Source: Lingula anatina
Lineage: Eukaryota > Brachiopoda > Lingulata > Lingulida > Lingulidae
DNA: 60,000 nt
NCBI RefSeq assembly: GCF_001039355.2
Contig: NW_019773513.1
Location: forward strand, 1,578,250 to 1,638,249
Direction of reading: 5' to 3'
Of the stretch, positions 1-13,400 are shown piece after piece. The position numbers and the translations under genes were made by a program. The notes beneath the pieces were generated by a model. The model made no database searches, was not told the DNA's origin, and saw only the letters and a list, made by a program, of their open reading frames with translations. Positions within the stretch are counted from its first letter, which is position 1. Each line of letters begins with the position of its first letter.

Positions 1-616
1 ATCTGATCTCCTGATCTGGGGACGGTTCCCATAACTTCACAGCCTGGGCAAATGGCGCCATCATACTATAATTGGACCATGTGGGATCTGTTGTGTACTC
101 CATTGTTGTGTTAATACTGTAAGTTGGACAGAGCTGGTAGACTCCGTGACAAAGTCCCACCATAAGGCCTGCAAATCCGGCCAGGCACGCCAACGCCCCT
201 ACCGTTACCTTGGCCCGTGTGAGGTTCATCAAATGCAACAGTGGGTGACAGATACACAGATAGCGGTCAACCGCAATGGCCGCCATGATGAAGGTAGAGA
301 AGGGCACCGTGGACGTGACGAGAAATAGATAAAGCTTGCAAAGTATATCAGATTCTATTTGCAAATTGATAAACTCCATAACAAGCGTGAACGGAACGTT
401 TATGATACACGTAATAAAATCGGTCACCGCCAAGGTGATGATAAAGAACGTGGATGTTTGTTGATCTTGTTTCTTCCAATACACTGCGAAAACGAGGGCA
501 TTCCCTACAGCCCCTGTGACGCTAATAACAGATAACATCACAAACAGAGCAATCCCTTCCGCTCTGTATAGAAACTGATATATATTCGATGTCATATTGC
601 ACGAAGAATCAGCCAT
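1..616 (-). CDS. Rhodopsin-like (class A) GPCR, 5' part, runs off left edge
   Basis: Partial receptor gene: 205 codons are open from the ATG at 616-614 to the window edge, with no stop and no sign of an intron. It encodes a plasma-membrane seven-helix receptor that would signal through G proteins; the ligand is unknown. Visible features are an N-glycosylation site (NMT, residue 7), TM1 with the GN pair (N39), a TM2 aspartate in VTDF (D66), the TM3 extracellular cysteine (C93), the DRY motif at 117-119 followed by the LCICHPL loop, and TM4 at about 138-160, which lacks the usual tryptophan. Extracellular loop 2 begins with further NxS/T sites (169, 182). It is about 69% identical by eye to the complete receptor at 28633-29928 over TM1-TM4, so it is a tandem paralogue. 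The start was chosen because it gives a short extracellular N-terminus of normal length; a second in-frame ATG is codon 8. TM5-TM7 and the C-terminus lie outside the window. Class assignment is secure; the subfamily is not. Confidence 0.93.
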   Translation of the reverse strand, partial: MADSSCNMTSNIYQFLYRAEGIALFVMLSVISVTGAVGNALVFAVYWKKQDQQTSTFFIITLAVTDFITCIINVPFTLVMEFINLQIESDILCKLYLFLVTSTVPFSTFIMAAIAVDRYLCICHPLLHLMNLTRAKVTVGALACLAGFAGLMVGLCHGVYQLCPTYSINTTMEYTTDPTWSNYSMMAPFAQAVKLWEPSPDQEIR

Positions 617-2317
617 TGTGGAATCCTATGGGATGTTCAGCCCGTAAAACCTTTCTTCAGAGTTTCCCGACCGATTTCTCGACGAGGGTGTTAGGTTCAA
701 TTTTCTCCAAGTTATATTGTCCTTTCGCGGCAAGTGGACGATGGCTATTTTTTACATAGCATTTAGAGGGTTTCCTGTCAGAAGAAGCGAAGAACAGCGT
801 TATGTACTTCAATTTGAAAGTCTTCCCATGAAGTAACATTTCCGTTCATTGTGTCTAAGCCCAAAATTGCATGTCACACTTCAAGACAGTGATATCCAAT
901 CGTTTTCATGTTTTTAACACGGAGGAAGCAGCTGCCGTCCTCTGCCTCATTGGTTCGTAATAGCGCTTGCCTTCAACTCAACGCAGCAGCCAGAACCCCA
1001 AAAGCAGCGGGTATTTGGACAAAAAATGTACGATTCAGTAAATCTGCAAAGAAAAAAACGTAAGATAAATTTTTAAATAGCAAAAAGCAACATATGAACC
1101 TTATGTCTACATTAAAAAAAAACTCTGATTAAGAGTTGCAAAAACGTATAGGATGTGTTCAGGCATGTTGCTCAAAATAACAATATTAACTTTTGGAACA
1201 CAACTACATGTACATTAAATCTACTACTTTCCAGTATGAGCCCCATCTCGTTAACTATTCGACAATTCTTCCAATAAAAAGAAGTTATAAGTGGATAATA
1301 ACTGACTACAAAAAACATCTCGAGTACGTATGGCACTGTTATTTACTTCAGCACTTCATGACACGTTACCTCTATCGTCTGTCATTTGACCGGTAAATGA
1401 ACTCAAAACACATGAGACGACATAAAAATACCGTAGTAGTCTACTATAAAATGATCGTTACCGGTGAAATATTTTTAACAAATCTAATTAAATCTCCCAA
1501 TATACTCCCAACATTTTGATTCCATTATGGCAGCTTCTGAAACAAAACTACCGACGAAACTTCGACAAAGTGCAATAAGAATTCAAATTAAAATAGAAAC
1601 AAAAGTGAAATGGTCTTCCAACCATAGTCACCTACCCTACACATCAGAGGATAAAAACATTACCCGACCAGCTTTTTTCTAAATCAAACGCATCAGACCC
1701 GTGATCAAGGTTCGAATGCTCCATGGGAAAACAGTCGTTAGGAGCTACGGCGAAACGGAATAAAAAATACCTGTCTCGTGCCGTGTCTGCATGGTAGCTG
1801 ATGCTTGACATTCGAACTTTGAGCTTGGGGTTTCATGCAGAAGTCTGAATCGGATTGCAAAAAAGTTGAAGTCGTTTTATGGTGTTTTAGACTCATAAAC
1901 CTATCACGTGAACAGCCAATTTACTCTGAACCAGCTAAGTGTATCCCTTTCCATGGCAAATTAGTAGATTGTCATATGCTTAATGATTCGATAACACCCA
2001 AACAAATGTTGTCAGATTAAAAAAACCATTAATGTGTATATAAGTCATAACATCAACGAAAAAAAACAAGGAAGTGTTCGCGATTAATGAGGCTCCTCGA
2101 GGAGTAAAAAGTTATAAGAGGAAAGAATAACAAGATACGGAAAATAATTATTTCTGCCAATTCGGGTAGAATATTAAAGTAGTCATAGGGATAATGTGTC
2201 AAAGCAGGATCATGTGAAATAAATGCATAAAAATACCGGTGTCAATTGGGGTCATTTTTCAAAACTGTTGTAGGTTAATAATGTGCTTTTTTCTTACTTT
2301 GTGAGGCTATAAACATG

Positions 2318-2320
<3 letters not shown>

Positions 2321-2387
<67 letters not shown>
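2321..2387. repeat. (AG)n microsatellite
   Basis: An uninterrupted AG/CT dinucleotide run of about 67 bases, preceded by ACATGTAC. Likely length-polymorphic; the purine-rich strand could form a triplex. Confidence 0.99.
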
Positions 2388-2390
<3 letters not shown>

Positions 2391-3846
2391 TGATAGAATC
2401 TTCCAATCATAATTTACCCATATCTTAGGAAGTGTCCCTGCTGATTATAGTTAACCTGGAAACTTTATGTCAAAACTCATACAACAGGTGGAATATTGTA
2501 AACGCAAAAGTTTTTTTCTACAAAGAAATGCTAAATATTTTTGCAAAGTGCCCTCAAAGAATTTATGCAATCATTACGTAAATTGAATGAGCACATAGAA
2601 AATGTAACTTTATGTCTTCCAAATTTAAACAGTTGCCAGGTACAAATGATGGAAAAGATATTATACAAGTATTGACTTCGACAGACCTCAGTAAAGCGAT
2701 AGCGTATCCTCTGTCTATATCCCTTTTCAGAGGCCTGCAAAACAACATATTAACCTCGGCCAGAGTCAATAATTGCATAGCTATATCATTATTAAGTTTG
2801 AAATTTTACATTTTCCATCCACATTTTGCACTTTATAGTAGATATAGTAATAGAGACCTTTTTGTAATTTTAACAGTGTTCTTTGCAGTTCTCTCCTAAC
2901 CAAGAGCAACTTTAAAAACAATGCCAAAATTCTGCCAAAAAAGCAGAGGAATGGATTGTCAATTGTAGAATGTTACATCAAAAAGGTGAAGTTATCCCTT
3001 TTTAATGTTTTTATTCGTACTTTTCATCAGAATTAAGGAATATAGAGTTAAGTCAAAAATATAGAAAAAAGGGAATTTTGTTTTTAAAAATACATGGCGG
3101 TTATCTCTGAATCTTACAGGGAACTACTCGATGGCAGAAAATGTAAATTATTAGTATCTTTTTTTTGTTGTTATTGTACTGGAAGATACACCTGTACGTC
3201 CCCTGCCTCCTTAACATAAACCTTTCACTCGTGCTCAAATGGTACAATTTAACACTATAAAACGACTGCATTTTGTATTGAAATAAAGGACATGCCACTT
3301 TCACTCCAATATTACCTTAGCAGCGTGAATTTAATACTGACATAAATGGCTGTCGTTTGCAATGAACTTTTATTTATTGAGGTTACTATTTTCTTCAATG
3401 GTATTAATGTCAACTTACCCTCATGAAATATAGCGACATTTTATAATTCAACGTACGTAACAAAGACTTTTATATTGAATTCATTAATATTAACTGAAAT
3501 AAATGCAATTATACATTAAATATAAAGAATATAAGTAGCACAATTATAGTTATATGGGCATCTGTTGCTGTATTGCAGCCTAGTCGCTGAAGACGTGGTA
3601 CTGTTATATTTCGTCAAAATCTGTGGCAATAACCCATACTATAAGTGAACAAGTTACGCAAAATGTTTCTCAAATTTGTCCAAAGATGTTTTCATTAATT
3701 AAGTGAATATCTAGGATCAGATTTCACAAAACATGCTTTTGTTGCTTCTTTCTACAAGCGTTGAAGTTGATAACATTTAAACAGAGGACACTACTAGTTC
3801 TGATGCATGTCTGTACATTAAGCAGCTAAAACGTTCTAACCGTCAG

Positions 3847-3847
<1 letters not shown>

Positions 3848-3886
<39 letters not shown>
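3848..3886. repeat. (CA)n microsatellite followed by a T run
   Basis: A perfect CA run of 39 bases, followed after two bases by about ten T residues. Confidence 0.98.
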
Positions 3887-3893
<7 letters not shown>

Positions 3894-5600
3894 TTTTTAT
3901 AAACTTCTGCACACGTTAAACCACGCTGACGCCAACATGGTATAGGCAACGTTGCATGATCGGATTAAAAAAAGCACTTCTGTAACTGGATCGATTGTTT
4001 GACACGACATCTAACCAAAAATGACCAACATGCTTTCACCATTCAAATGTTTGCCAATCCATGCTGTAAAAAGCGACGGACAAGGCTGTCCTAAATTCCC
4101 CCTGCACCTACAATAGTAGCCCACGAATTGACACGAAAAATACATTTAAATCAAAAGTGAAGAACAATGAAATCAAAATCACGAAACTGATATTTCATGT
4201 TGCCAAAGCTGAAACACACAATACCTTTTTTTGTCACCGTAAATGCGACGTCCTTGCTATTGGATGGTTTGATAAATGTCTGAAGCAGAGTGATCTGTCG
4301 AAACGAGCAAATGAAATGACTTTGCGTACTGAAGGCAAGCTTCTGTCGTAATGACTGATGGCCCTTATTGCGGCATGCTTTTACATGACAACCTCCCATT
4401 TACTAAAGCGTGATTGCCAATTATACAACGATAGGAAGAACGAGGCGAAGCACTTAGCACTAGACCGCACTAACGACTTCGTCCTTTGCATAACGAAAAC
4501 AATTCTTAGTCGCAATTGAAGGCAATCAGGGCATGCGAATGAAATTCTATTTTTTCGATACAATTAGATGGCGCTTGGCTTGAGACTGAAAATGTTTCAT
4601 GATTCGGTTACATTTTCAGCAGAGAGGGAGTAATAGGAGGTTAACTCTTTGAGGTTATCTCATCAGCCAGCAGAAATACGAGCATTTGAGCTATAGGTGG
4701 TTGGAGTACATTTTTGTAGGCAACGACAATATGATTTTTGCCATTCAGTAGAAAACAGCTTCCGTTTCTTGTTTACTTGAAATGTCTTTCTGAAATCCCG
4801 ACTTATCTATCCAAGGAGAATGGGAAATAAATGGCTATATACAGACAGTTGATGCTCTACCGGTTTGTATGAACCCTCTCTCATACAAGAATATTGCTTA
4901 ATAACTACTCTCTGCCATGCAAAGATATCGCCAGATGCGTTTATCGGTCGGTACTTGGAAGCAATGATCGCTCCCATTTGGAACGCTATTGGAGTCGAGT
5001 CATCTTAATCGACAGTGCTAGATGTGAGTTGGTTAAAAAAAGAATTGGTATCTCATAAACCTTAGACGTGTAAAAGAATTCTTACCACATGCCTGAGCAG
5101 AAGACTGGCTTTACACGCGGGTTTGGCCCCAAATTTGTGGACGCAACTGATGCCGATGGCAAGGAAATGTTCATTTTGAGAGGAGCACTAACCGGTGACG
5201 AAATGTGACAGATTTTGCAATGCCACCAACTGGTATAAACAGCTTATCATAACACCGTATTTATATCCAACAAAACATCTTGTCACTCAAAAACCACAAT
5301 TGTCTTGAAAAGTCAGAGATCAAGTAGCTAACACACCTGACGTGTGCAGTGGTGTTCGTTTTCTTGACCATATTTCCACTGTGCTTTGACTTTGGCTCAA
5401 CAACTGCCTTGTCGCTTGACAGACATGAAAGAGCTCGTCGTGTTGAATATTCTGGGTGATATATTTTCCTGGAATTTTGTTTATTCGCACCGAGGCGCTG
5501 CATACAAGTGATACATGATAAATGCACTTGCACTAGTTCGTGGTTTCCGGTAATTTCTGTAACCTACAGTATTTGATCACCGGTTATTACTTAATTAACG

Positions 5601-5624
5601 TTTTTTTTTTTTTTTTTTTTTTTT
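5601..5624. repeat. Poly-T tract
   Basis: Twenty-four consecutive T residues in AT-rich DNA. It could be the A-tail of a minus-strand retroposed copy, but no body of such an element is recognisable beside it. Confidence 0.95.
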
Positions 5625-6178
5625 GAATTACAAAACATGGACACGTTCTCGACCTGGTTTTAGATGTTACATGTACATTTTATTTAAAAATGTTAATTGT
5701 TCACATTGTCAGAAATAAAAATAAACGACAGATTCACACACTAGAAACTTAACTTTGGTCTTTAACATGGGGAGCAAGAACAGCACATTGTGTCTTAAAG
5801 GATAAGGGATATTAAGCTGTTTCTGTTAATTTGCACACATAAAAAAACAATCTCCATGCGAAAAGAAACATACGTGTTATATACGTGTATATACTAATTC
5901 AAATAATTTTTGATAATGCCATTAAAAACTTCCATCTTACATGCCCGAACTAAATATACTAAGCGGCTGTTATGTTCAAATGAACAAACAGATAACTGCT
6001 ATCTCGTGGTCGATTTTGTCGTGATGTGCTTGTTAATGGGAGTCGGCGATGATGAATAGCAAATAACAAGTACTTCATTAATACCTCATGGATAATTAAA
6101 CAAAAATACTCTTTAATTCGTTTTCCTAGTGACACAGGCAAACATGCCCAACCACGTAAGTTATCACGCGCTCACGTG

Positions 6179-6230
6179 CACGCGCGCGCGCGCGCGCACA
6201 CACACACACACACACAGACAGACACACACA
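6179..6230. repeat. Compound (CG)n(CA)n microsatellite
   Basis: Alternating purine-pyrimidine tract: roughly eight CG units run directly into about ten CA units, then an interrupted CAGA/CA tail. Such tracts are classic candidates for left-handed (Z) DNA. Confidence 0.97.
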
Positions 6231-7139
6231 ATCCGTGCCTAGCTAACTGTCAAAATGTCAAAATGTAGAGAGGTACAGTTTATCGGCTGTCCTGTGGGGT
6301 TCGTGAGTGCGCAGTTTTTTCTCTATTAACACAATGACTTACAATGTTGTTCCCTGAGGTATATCAACTGCTAGACCATACAGTCCTAACGTGTAGCGTG
6401 TGGACGACACTATTGCCATATTCCCAGTGTGTTTGTAATGTCGCAGTTTGACGCGTAATCACGATTAATTAACACTGTGGGAAGGTACATGTTCCATTAG
6501 ACAAGATGATCATCAGAGGGATAAGATATGTTGGTGACCTTACATGTACCTTAATCACACAGTTAGCTGAAAAAAGTATATTATTACTTCTGCGATTTTC
6601 TTAGAAAAGAACATCACAAGGCAACTAAGAAAAATAGGGTTGTAAAATGCTATCAGAGGAAGCCAATCTTATTGTGGGCACGACATGACCATTTCTCACC
6701 AAAGAGGAAATAATTGTCGGAAAAACAACAACTTAAGTTCTGATGTATGTCCATAGTTTTGCAGCGTAAAACAATTTTTATAGGTCCGTTGATCTCGCTC
6801 CACATTCTGGTCACTATATTACAACATGATCCTAATATTTTCCAGGTGACTTGATCGCCAGAATGTCTTTTTAGATTACTGCTTCCAGTAGAAGACATGG
6901 TTTATGTATCTTGCAAACCCACGATAAATAGGCCCTTACTCCCCATTATAAAATGTTGTATACTCTAGATATAACTGACCAGGTAGTATTCCACGATTCG
7001 TGTAAAGATTCAACATGTAACACTCTTTATTTCACAATATCCCGACTATATGACGCTATCGCCTTTTGTTAGCCATGGAACTTCCTCTTCTGTTTAATCT
7101 AGGTATGAAAAATATCTGTAAGTTTTAAAAACATTCAAA

Positions 7140-7493
7140 TTAAAGGGATAACAATTGTTTGTATGAGATTCATATTTCACAATAAAAAACATCGTAGACA
7201 ATTAATAGAAATATAATAAATTCCATTTTACCACCAAAAACAGCGGTTATCGCAATTATTTTGGAATCTATGCCTGCCATCAAAACACGTGGACCTTCAT
7301 AGATATCCATGCTACCGTAATAATCTCTTAAGAGGTTATTATAAAAAACCAAAACTTTTTTAGAAAAAAAACCCATGAACTAACTTTAAATGTCGGAATG
7401 GATTAATTAACCATTGATAAGTATGGGAAAATTGTTGTTTACCCAAGGAAAGTCCTTTTATTTGGCCAAATTGAACAGTTGTTATCCCTTTAA
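7140..7493. mobile_element. MITE family A, copy 1, with TTAA ends
   Basis: A 354-base non-coding element bounded by TTAA on both sides. Terminal inverted repeats follow the TTAA: the left end reads AGGGATAACAATTGTT and the right end, reverse-complemented, AGGGATAACAACTGTT, one mismatch in 16. A diverged copy of the ends and interior sits at about 55006-55370. TTAA target duplications are known for piggyBac and Kolobok-type transposons, so this is probably a non-autonomous relative of one of them; no transposase for it is seen in the window. Confidence 0.85.
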
Positions 7494-10400
7494 CATTTTC
7501 CTAAAGAATCCAAACATTCTCTGTCAACGTGTAAGTCGTTCCAAAGGCTCATCACCATCGATTAAAACAATTAAGATAACATAGGGGTATGATTGTCGCT
7601 GGTAACATGAGAGAAAAAACATACAGTACCAAATAGAATGTTATTGACTAAAGGAAAACCTCACACGCTATTTTCTGATAATGTTAGATGACACGGATGG
7701 TACTAACTTCCGACTTGTTTAGACTACACGCTTCATTGTTTACACGTATTTATAATGTGGTAATGTACATTGGCGTGCTTGTTCATTTAATTAAATCAAA
7801 TCAGCTCTATACGTGTAGGTATACGCCTCATACATCTTCTACTTAACAGATCTGTCTTTTGATACAGGAAGTGCAGCAGCATTAAGGGCATACGCTGTGC
7901 AATCTTCAGTGAAGTCAACTTACACTGTTGTGTGTGTATGGGTATGTTCCCAGCAGAACAGTACTTGTATATAGAACGTGGGCTGTCCCTTGACAGATGT
8001 TGATAATGAAAACTCTTTGGTCAATCCGAGTCTCTGAAACCCCTAAAAGAAACAACGAAAACGTATGACATCTGTTATAGATGCTAATATACAGATTACA
8101 GGCTTGGATGAACGAAACAAGGGTTTTTTCTTGCCTTAGATCAAGGCGTCTACTTCAGACAGATGAATGGCAACTGCCTATTCATTGTTTACTGTTTGTC
8201 GCGTTGACCTCACGTTTGTGAAATATTAAACATGTCACCTTTTATATGAAATTCAAATGAAATTTACTGAAACTCGCTCTGATGTAATGGGGCAATGTCC
8301 TGAAACGTGAGCATGAAACAGGTTTAGATCGCGATAGATAGATAAACAGACCTAGATATACTGTACACTGAAAATAGGCTGAGATTTTGATGTATGCATG
8401 TACAAACAAACATATGCCATTTGTGCGGGCTTCGAAATGAGTTTACCTTATAGAAACAAGTCTGTATTTTGAATTAATAAAATGATCATTATTGGGACAT
8501 ATCAGTTCGTAGTCATTTCAACAGATCATATGTCTTAAATAGAAATATTGATGTCCTGAGCCCCTTGCTGTTCGCTTAATCAGATAGTCGACAGGAGTAG
8601 GGCGATGTCAGTAATAGGTAATTTCAGATCTGGAAGGCAGGTAAAGCAGAAATGCATTTTAAAGGCTTGCAGAATAAGAGTTGGGGAATGGGATTATCAC
8701 ACTTCGCCAACCATATGGTTTGATGACTGGTATGCGGACCTATTTCCCGTCGATTTCAAAGTCACTGAATGAATGACTTGACTTGCAAGAAATATAAAAT
8801 AACGACTAAAGGTACAAATGGACATAAAATTATTATAACGGGCTAAACTGTCATTAGTTTAAGTCTATTTTAAACGACGCAGCTAGTCACAAAACAGTTG
8901 TAAACGACATTTTCATGTATTTTCTAATTTGCAATTATCGCTGGGATAAATAAATGCTCCCGTCCAGTGTGTTTAGAAACCTTGTGAGTATTATTGTAAT
9001 TGCCGGTAGTTTCTTATTTCCATCATTATGTTGAGATATCTCTAGGGGGGCTTATATAAATGTTCCCTGCCTTACATGCTTGATGGTCTTTACTGTTGCT
9101 TGAACAAGTTAATGATCAATCATAGAAAAACCAGTGTCAAGCACTCGAATGCTGATTTTTGAGACCACGATTTATGTATCAACAAATGTATTTATTTGAG
9201 TTATCGCCATCTTGTAGCGATCACTTGGTATCATATACATTTGCCTAATGGGCTGTCAGCATTCCGACTTCAGTTTTCGTCATTTGATTAGTATGAATAT
9301 AAACGGCGTTCGTAATCTATTGAAGAGAGCAATAACCATCGGTTGCATGCAATGATGGAATAGAACCTCATTCAATTCCCTATATGCTTGACGCCATTTA
9401 ATCATTCGGGCAGGATTATATGCGATAATGTTGGTACTTAAGCAAGATTTTATCAGGACTCTATTCATAATCCAGCTAATTTTTCTGTAATGATATGAAA
9501 TGGATGGATATCGCAAAAGTAGAACGCCAATGGCAGCGGAATCGTATTCCCAAACGCTTGCTGTCTGATACTTTCGCAAAATAAAAGAAAAGAAAATGAG
9601 ATGTTAAAGTATCATTTATGAAGAAAGTCGCTATAAATCTATTGAAAATACCGAAACAGCCGTATCAATCGGAGCATCAATCTTGTTATACATGACAAGA
9701 ATACCTTTCATCAGTGTCCATTTACTAAAAACTATTAATTTCCCTACAGGTACATTAAACATGAGATATATATTGATGCAACCAGAAAATCTAAAACGCT
9801 GAAAATGTCAGCGAAGGAATTTGTTAGAAAAAATCTTAATACATTTTTTGCTCTTTCAATTAAAAGAGAATCTAAACAATAACGTGTGTCAGTTTAGGCT
9901 GTGAAACTTCTCTCATATGATGTTTTTGTGAATGGAGAACACCGATATATGTGTTTCAGTGTACATGTACTTATGAACGCTCACATCACAAGGGAATATT
10001 GGACGTGTTCATAATTCTTCCACGCTGCCTCTAGTGATACATGAAAAATCTAGGCAATATAATACACAATACCCAGCTACTAAATGAATCTTTATCGGGT
10101 AAGACATACTTTTACTAATTACCCCTGGCATCAAGCACAGCGGTTGCCATCGCGGGCCCGCCATTGCCTAGACTAGAAGTTTGGGCGAACAGAAGGGCAA
10201 TTGGTATTCGATCATCTATTAGGTTAAATGCCAGTATACACCCCTGTATGGCGTAAGGGAGATGATATGAGCGAGAAGCATATGTCATTCCATATCGATT
10301 CGAAATTTACGTTATAAACAGATTGAAATGGTTTCCCTCCAACACAAATAGGGCTGTGTCTGAGCAACTACCACATCGAAAAAAAAGCGGTTGCTTACCT

Positions 10401-13400
10401 TTCATGTTGGTGCAGTGTGTCAATTTCAGCATGCACATCGTTACATTCTATCCAACAGCCCCAATCAGTGTCACTGTTATGCGACAGCTAAGTGCTCTTG
10501 TGCTGACGTATGCTTAATTAACGCAGTATATGCAGGCTCTTCAGAAATTATGCACACGCTCACCACGTTCACAATTACATATTACACATGTCCATCTAGT
10601 GTCGCATCTCGCTCACAAGGTTTTCTTACAACTTACCTCTCCGTCCCAAGCTATCCCTTTTTCTTTCCGTAGAAATGATTTCATTCCGGAATCATGAATT
10701 GTCTCAATCGTTATCATCACCTGCCGTATTATGCATCAATAATGTATCCGAGATTAAAGTAAAGAATGTGGTCCAATAATGCCTTGCTTGATGTCAATAT
10801 TAAACCTTTTCAAAATGAATTATTAAGGGTGCTTGGTATCTAAAATAAAAGGAACATTGTCTGTTTGCTACAAATCGATCCGTAAAGTAAATATGCGGGT
10901 ATGTTTTCCACACATCTTTTTTTTTTAAAAGCGTAAATCTAAGAATATCAGATCGACAGTGTCCAACATTAAGTTCGACCCAATAAAATAGCCTTTCCCT
11001 AAGCCTGGCAGTTACCGCTTTTAAAAGGGATTTTACAAATGCCACGTTTATCATCAACGGCAGCAGAAGAATGATGTGCCGTGAGGTGTGATTTGTGAAA
11101 ACATGCATCAATCCAAGCGTGGAACTCTATTCGGGACGATTTTGTCAAGCTCATATTGGCAATTGTTTGAGTCTTTGAAACGGTTTGTCCAGCTGGATAC
11201 AATATATGGACCTATATTATATGCCATTTTCGTGACACTTAGGCCTACAGTTTGAATCCCGTAAATTAAACGCATGAACTTTCTTACTATCAATATAAGC
11301 ATCAATAGTCCACCTGGAAGCCTGGCTAATTTAACTTCCAATATTATATCTTACTAATTCTGACAATTAATGAAAGCTATAACAAGTATGCTTAACCTTG
11401 TTCAAATCTCTCAAAAAGAACAGAAATTAAAAACAGCAATCTCCAAATCTCAATATTGACAAAATTGTCTTTTAGATTAATACACAGCTGACCAGTATAC
11501 TCTAATCTGTGAAGCACTACCTGTATATAAAAGGATATGAGAAGAAGACAGTCCTCAGTACAGAGTTATCTGGTTTCTAGGCACCAAGTAAAACGCATAT
11601 ATAGATCGCAGTACCTTGTGTCATTTTGGCTAATTGATTCGATAGCTTGCCATCAAGACAGGTGCACGTAACCGTTATAGTGGCTTTCTCAGATTATGAG
11701 GAAACATCTGTTTTCAGTGGTATGATTCCATATTAATCGCCAAGAGAACAGCAAATGACATAACATAATATTGTCATATGCAAGTCGCGATGATTATTTT
11801 ATCAGTTTTCACCGCGAAGCAAACGAGCACTTTGTAACTCCTCGTCTATAACCAGACTGGATGCTTATTATATTATCTACTTTTGAATACAATCCATTTT
11901 GATTTCGAGGCCTCACTCCGATGATAATTATACCTTTCAAAGGATAAAGATTAAAGGCATTGTTCTTGATCTCGTATGTACTTATACAATTATCCATACC
12001 CTTGACTTTGACCAATCATTGGCTGAGACTTAATGACATCTTATCTGGACGGCACCTTCTCCATCATCGGTGTCGTTAATGGGTATTTTGAAAGTCGGGA
12101 ATTATGGGATACGAAAAGGCAGACGACAGGAGCGGTTTTATGCCTTTTGGTACAATTTAAGCCATGGAGGTCCAAATGTTTCTGACAACTCTGAGAGCAT
12201 TTACCCTGATGCATGAATTATTACTAGGCGAAGGATAAGTGGACCATCAGCTCTCGTATCCATTACTCTCGCGACACCCGGAGAAGCAAATCATATTCAT
12301 TCTCGTGTCTTTCCAATAACAATTTGTGTAATTCAAAGCAGCGTATTATATACATGTATTAGCGAGCCCCAAGTTGTATGCTATTGTCTTTATGATGGAT
12401 ATGTGGTAGATCAATCGGCAGACAGAAGCAAGTGTTAGTTGACTTACTGTGTTTACATTTTATACATATCGCACTGTAACCAGGCAATTTGTCGGAAATT
12501 GATACGTTACTCGACACCGCTGAACGGGCTATCTATGCGCTGTCACATCTTCAGGGTATACAGGGTCAACTTACAAATGTATGGAGGACCGAAATGTGGA
12601 ACCAGTAGTTCTCAGATAAAATAATTTGATTTCAAAGGTTAACTTTCATGTAGTTTATGTAAGAAATAATATATTCAGACACGAAACATTTCCTGTAGTG
12701 GTTGTTTTTTTTTTCTGTTTTGATACGCTTGTAGTTCCCCGCATCGTTATTGCATTACGTAAGAACACGACTTTCAGACAAGCATTCATTCATCCATATT
12801 CATTCAAGTTATTGCAATCAATCGCATTTCAACCACACCACACGATGTTCGATGTTATATTCACTGAGGACCAGCCGGCCATTTGACAAAACAAATTCAG
12901 CCGACGGCTCAGTTTCCTGGTTCCGCTCTACAACCAAATAAGTGAAACCCCAATAATTTACTTCCAATGGATTTGAAACGAGAAAATAAATTGTGCTGGA
13001 AAATATGAGAATGCTGTGCGCTGGAATGAGCGGCTGCTATCATAAGTGTGCAAAACAAAGGGTCACACGTCTCACCATACCGGGTAGGCCTACAACTAAA
13101 TATAAAGATGATATAGGCCTTCACTACACGCAATCAGACGAAAATTGTTAATGATGCAAACAATGATCCATTAATTATGGCACCTAAGATATACATATCT
13201 CTCTCACTTTCTTCAAACTCCACGTTTGGAAAGATGTTATGCCACTGTGTTCTATTTTTTCCGTGGATGCATGAAAGACTTAATGTGATCATTCTTTTCA
13301 TATTAGATTGTTTAACCATTTTATTTTCTCGCTACTATAACTTCAATTCTGATGACAGTACTATCTGCAATTTTCTAATTTACACGAGCCTATTGCTAAA

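Larger units (their letters stand above)
617..7139. other. Intergenic stretch upstream of the partial GPCR
   Basis: About 6.5 kb with no supportable gene. All reading frames are short (under about 95 codons), low in complexity and without recognisable domains. The first part (617 to about 1100) would hold the promoter and 5' UTR of the partial receptor, but I see no convincing TATA box or splice acceptor. The stretch contains AG, CA, poly-T and CG/CA simple repeats listed separately. Confidence 0.7.
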
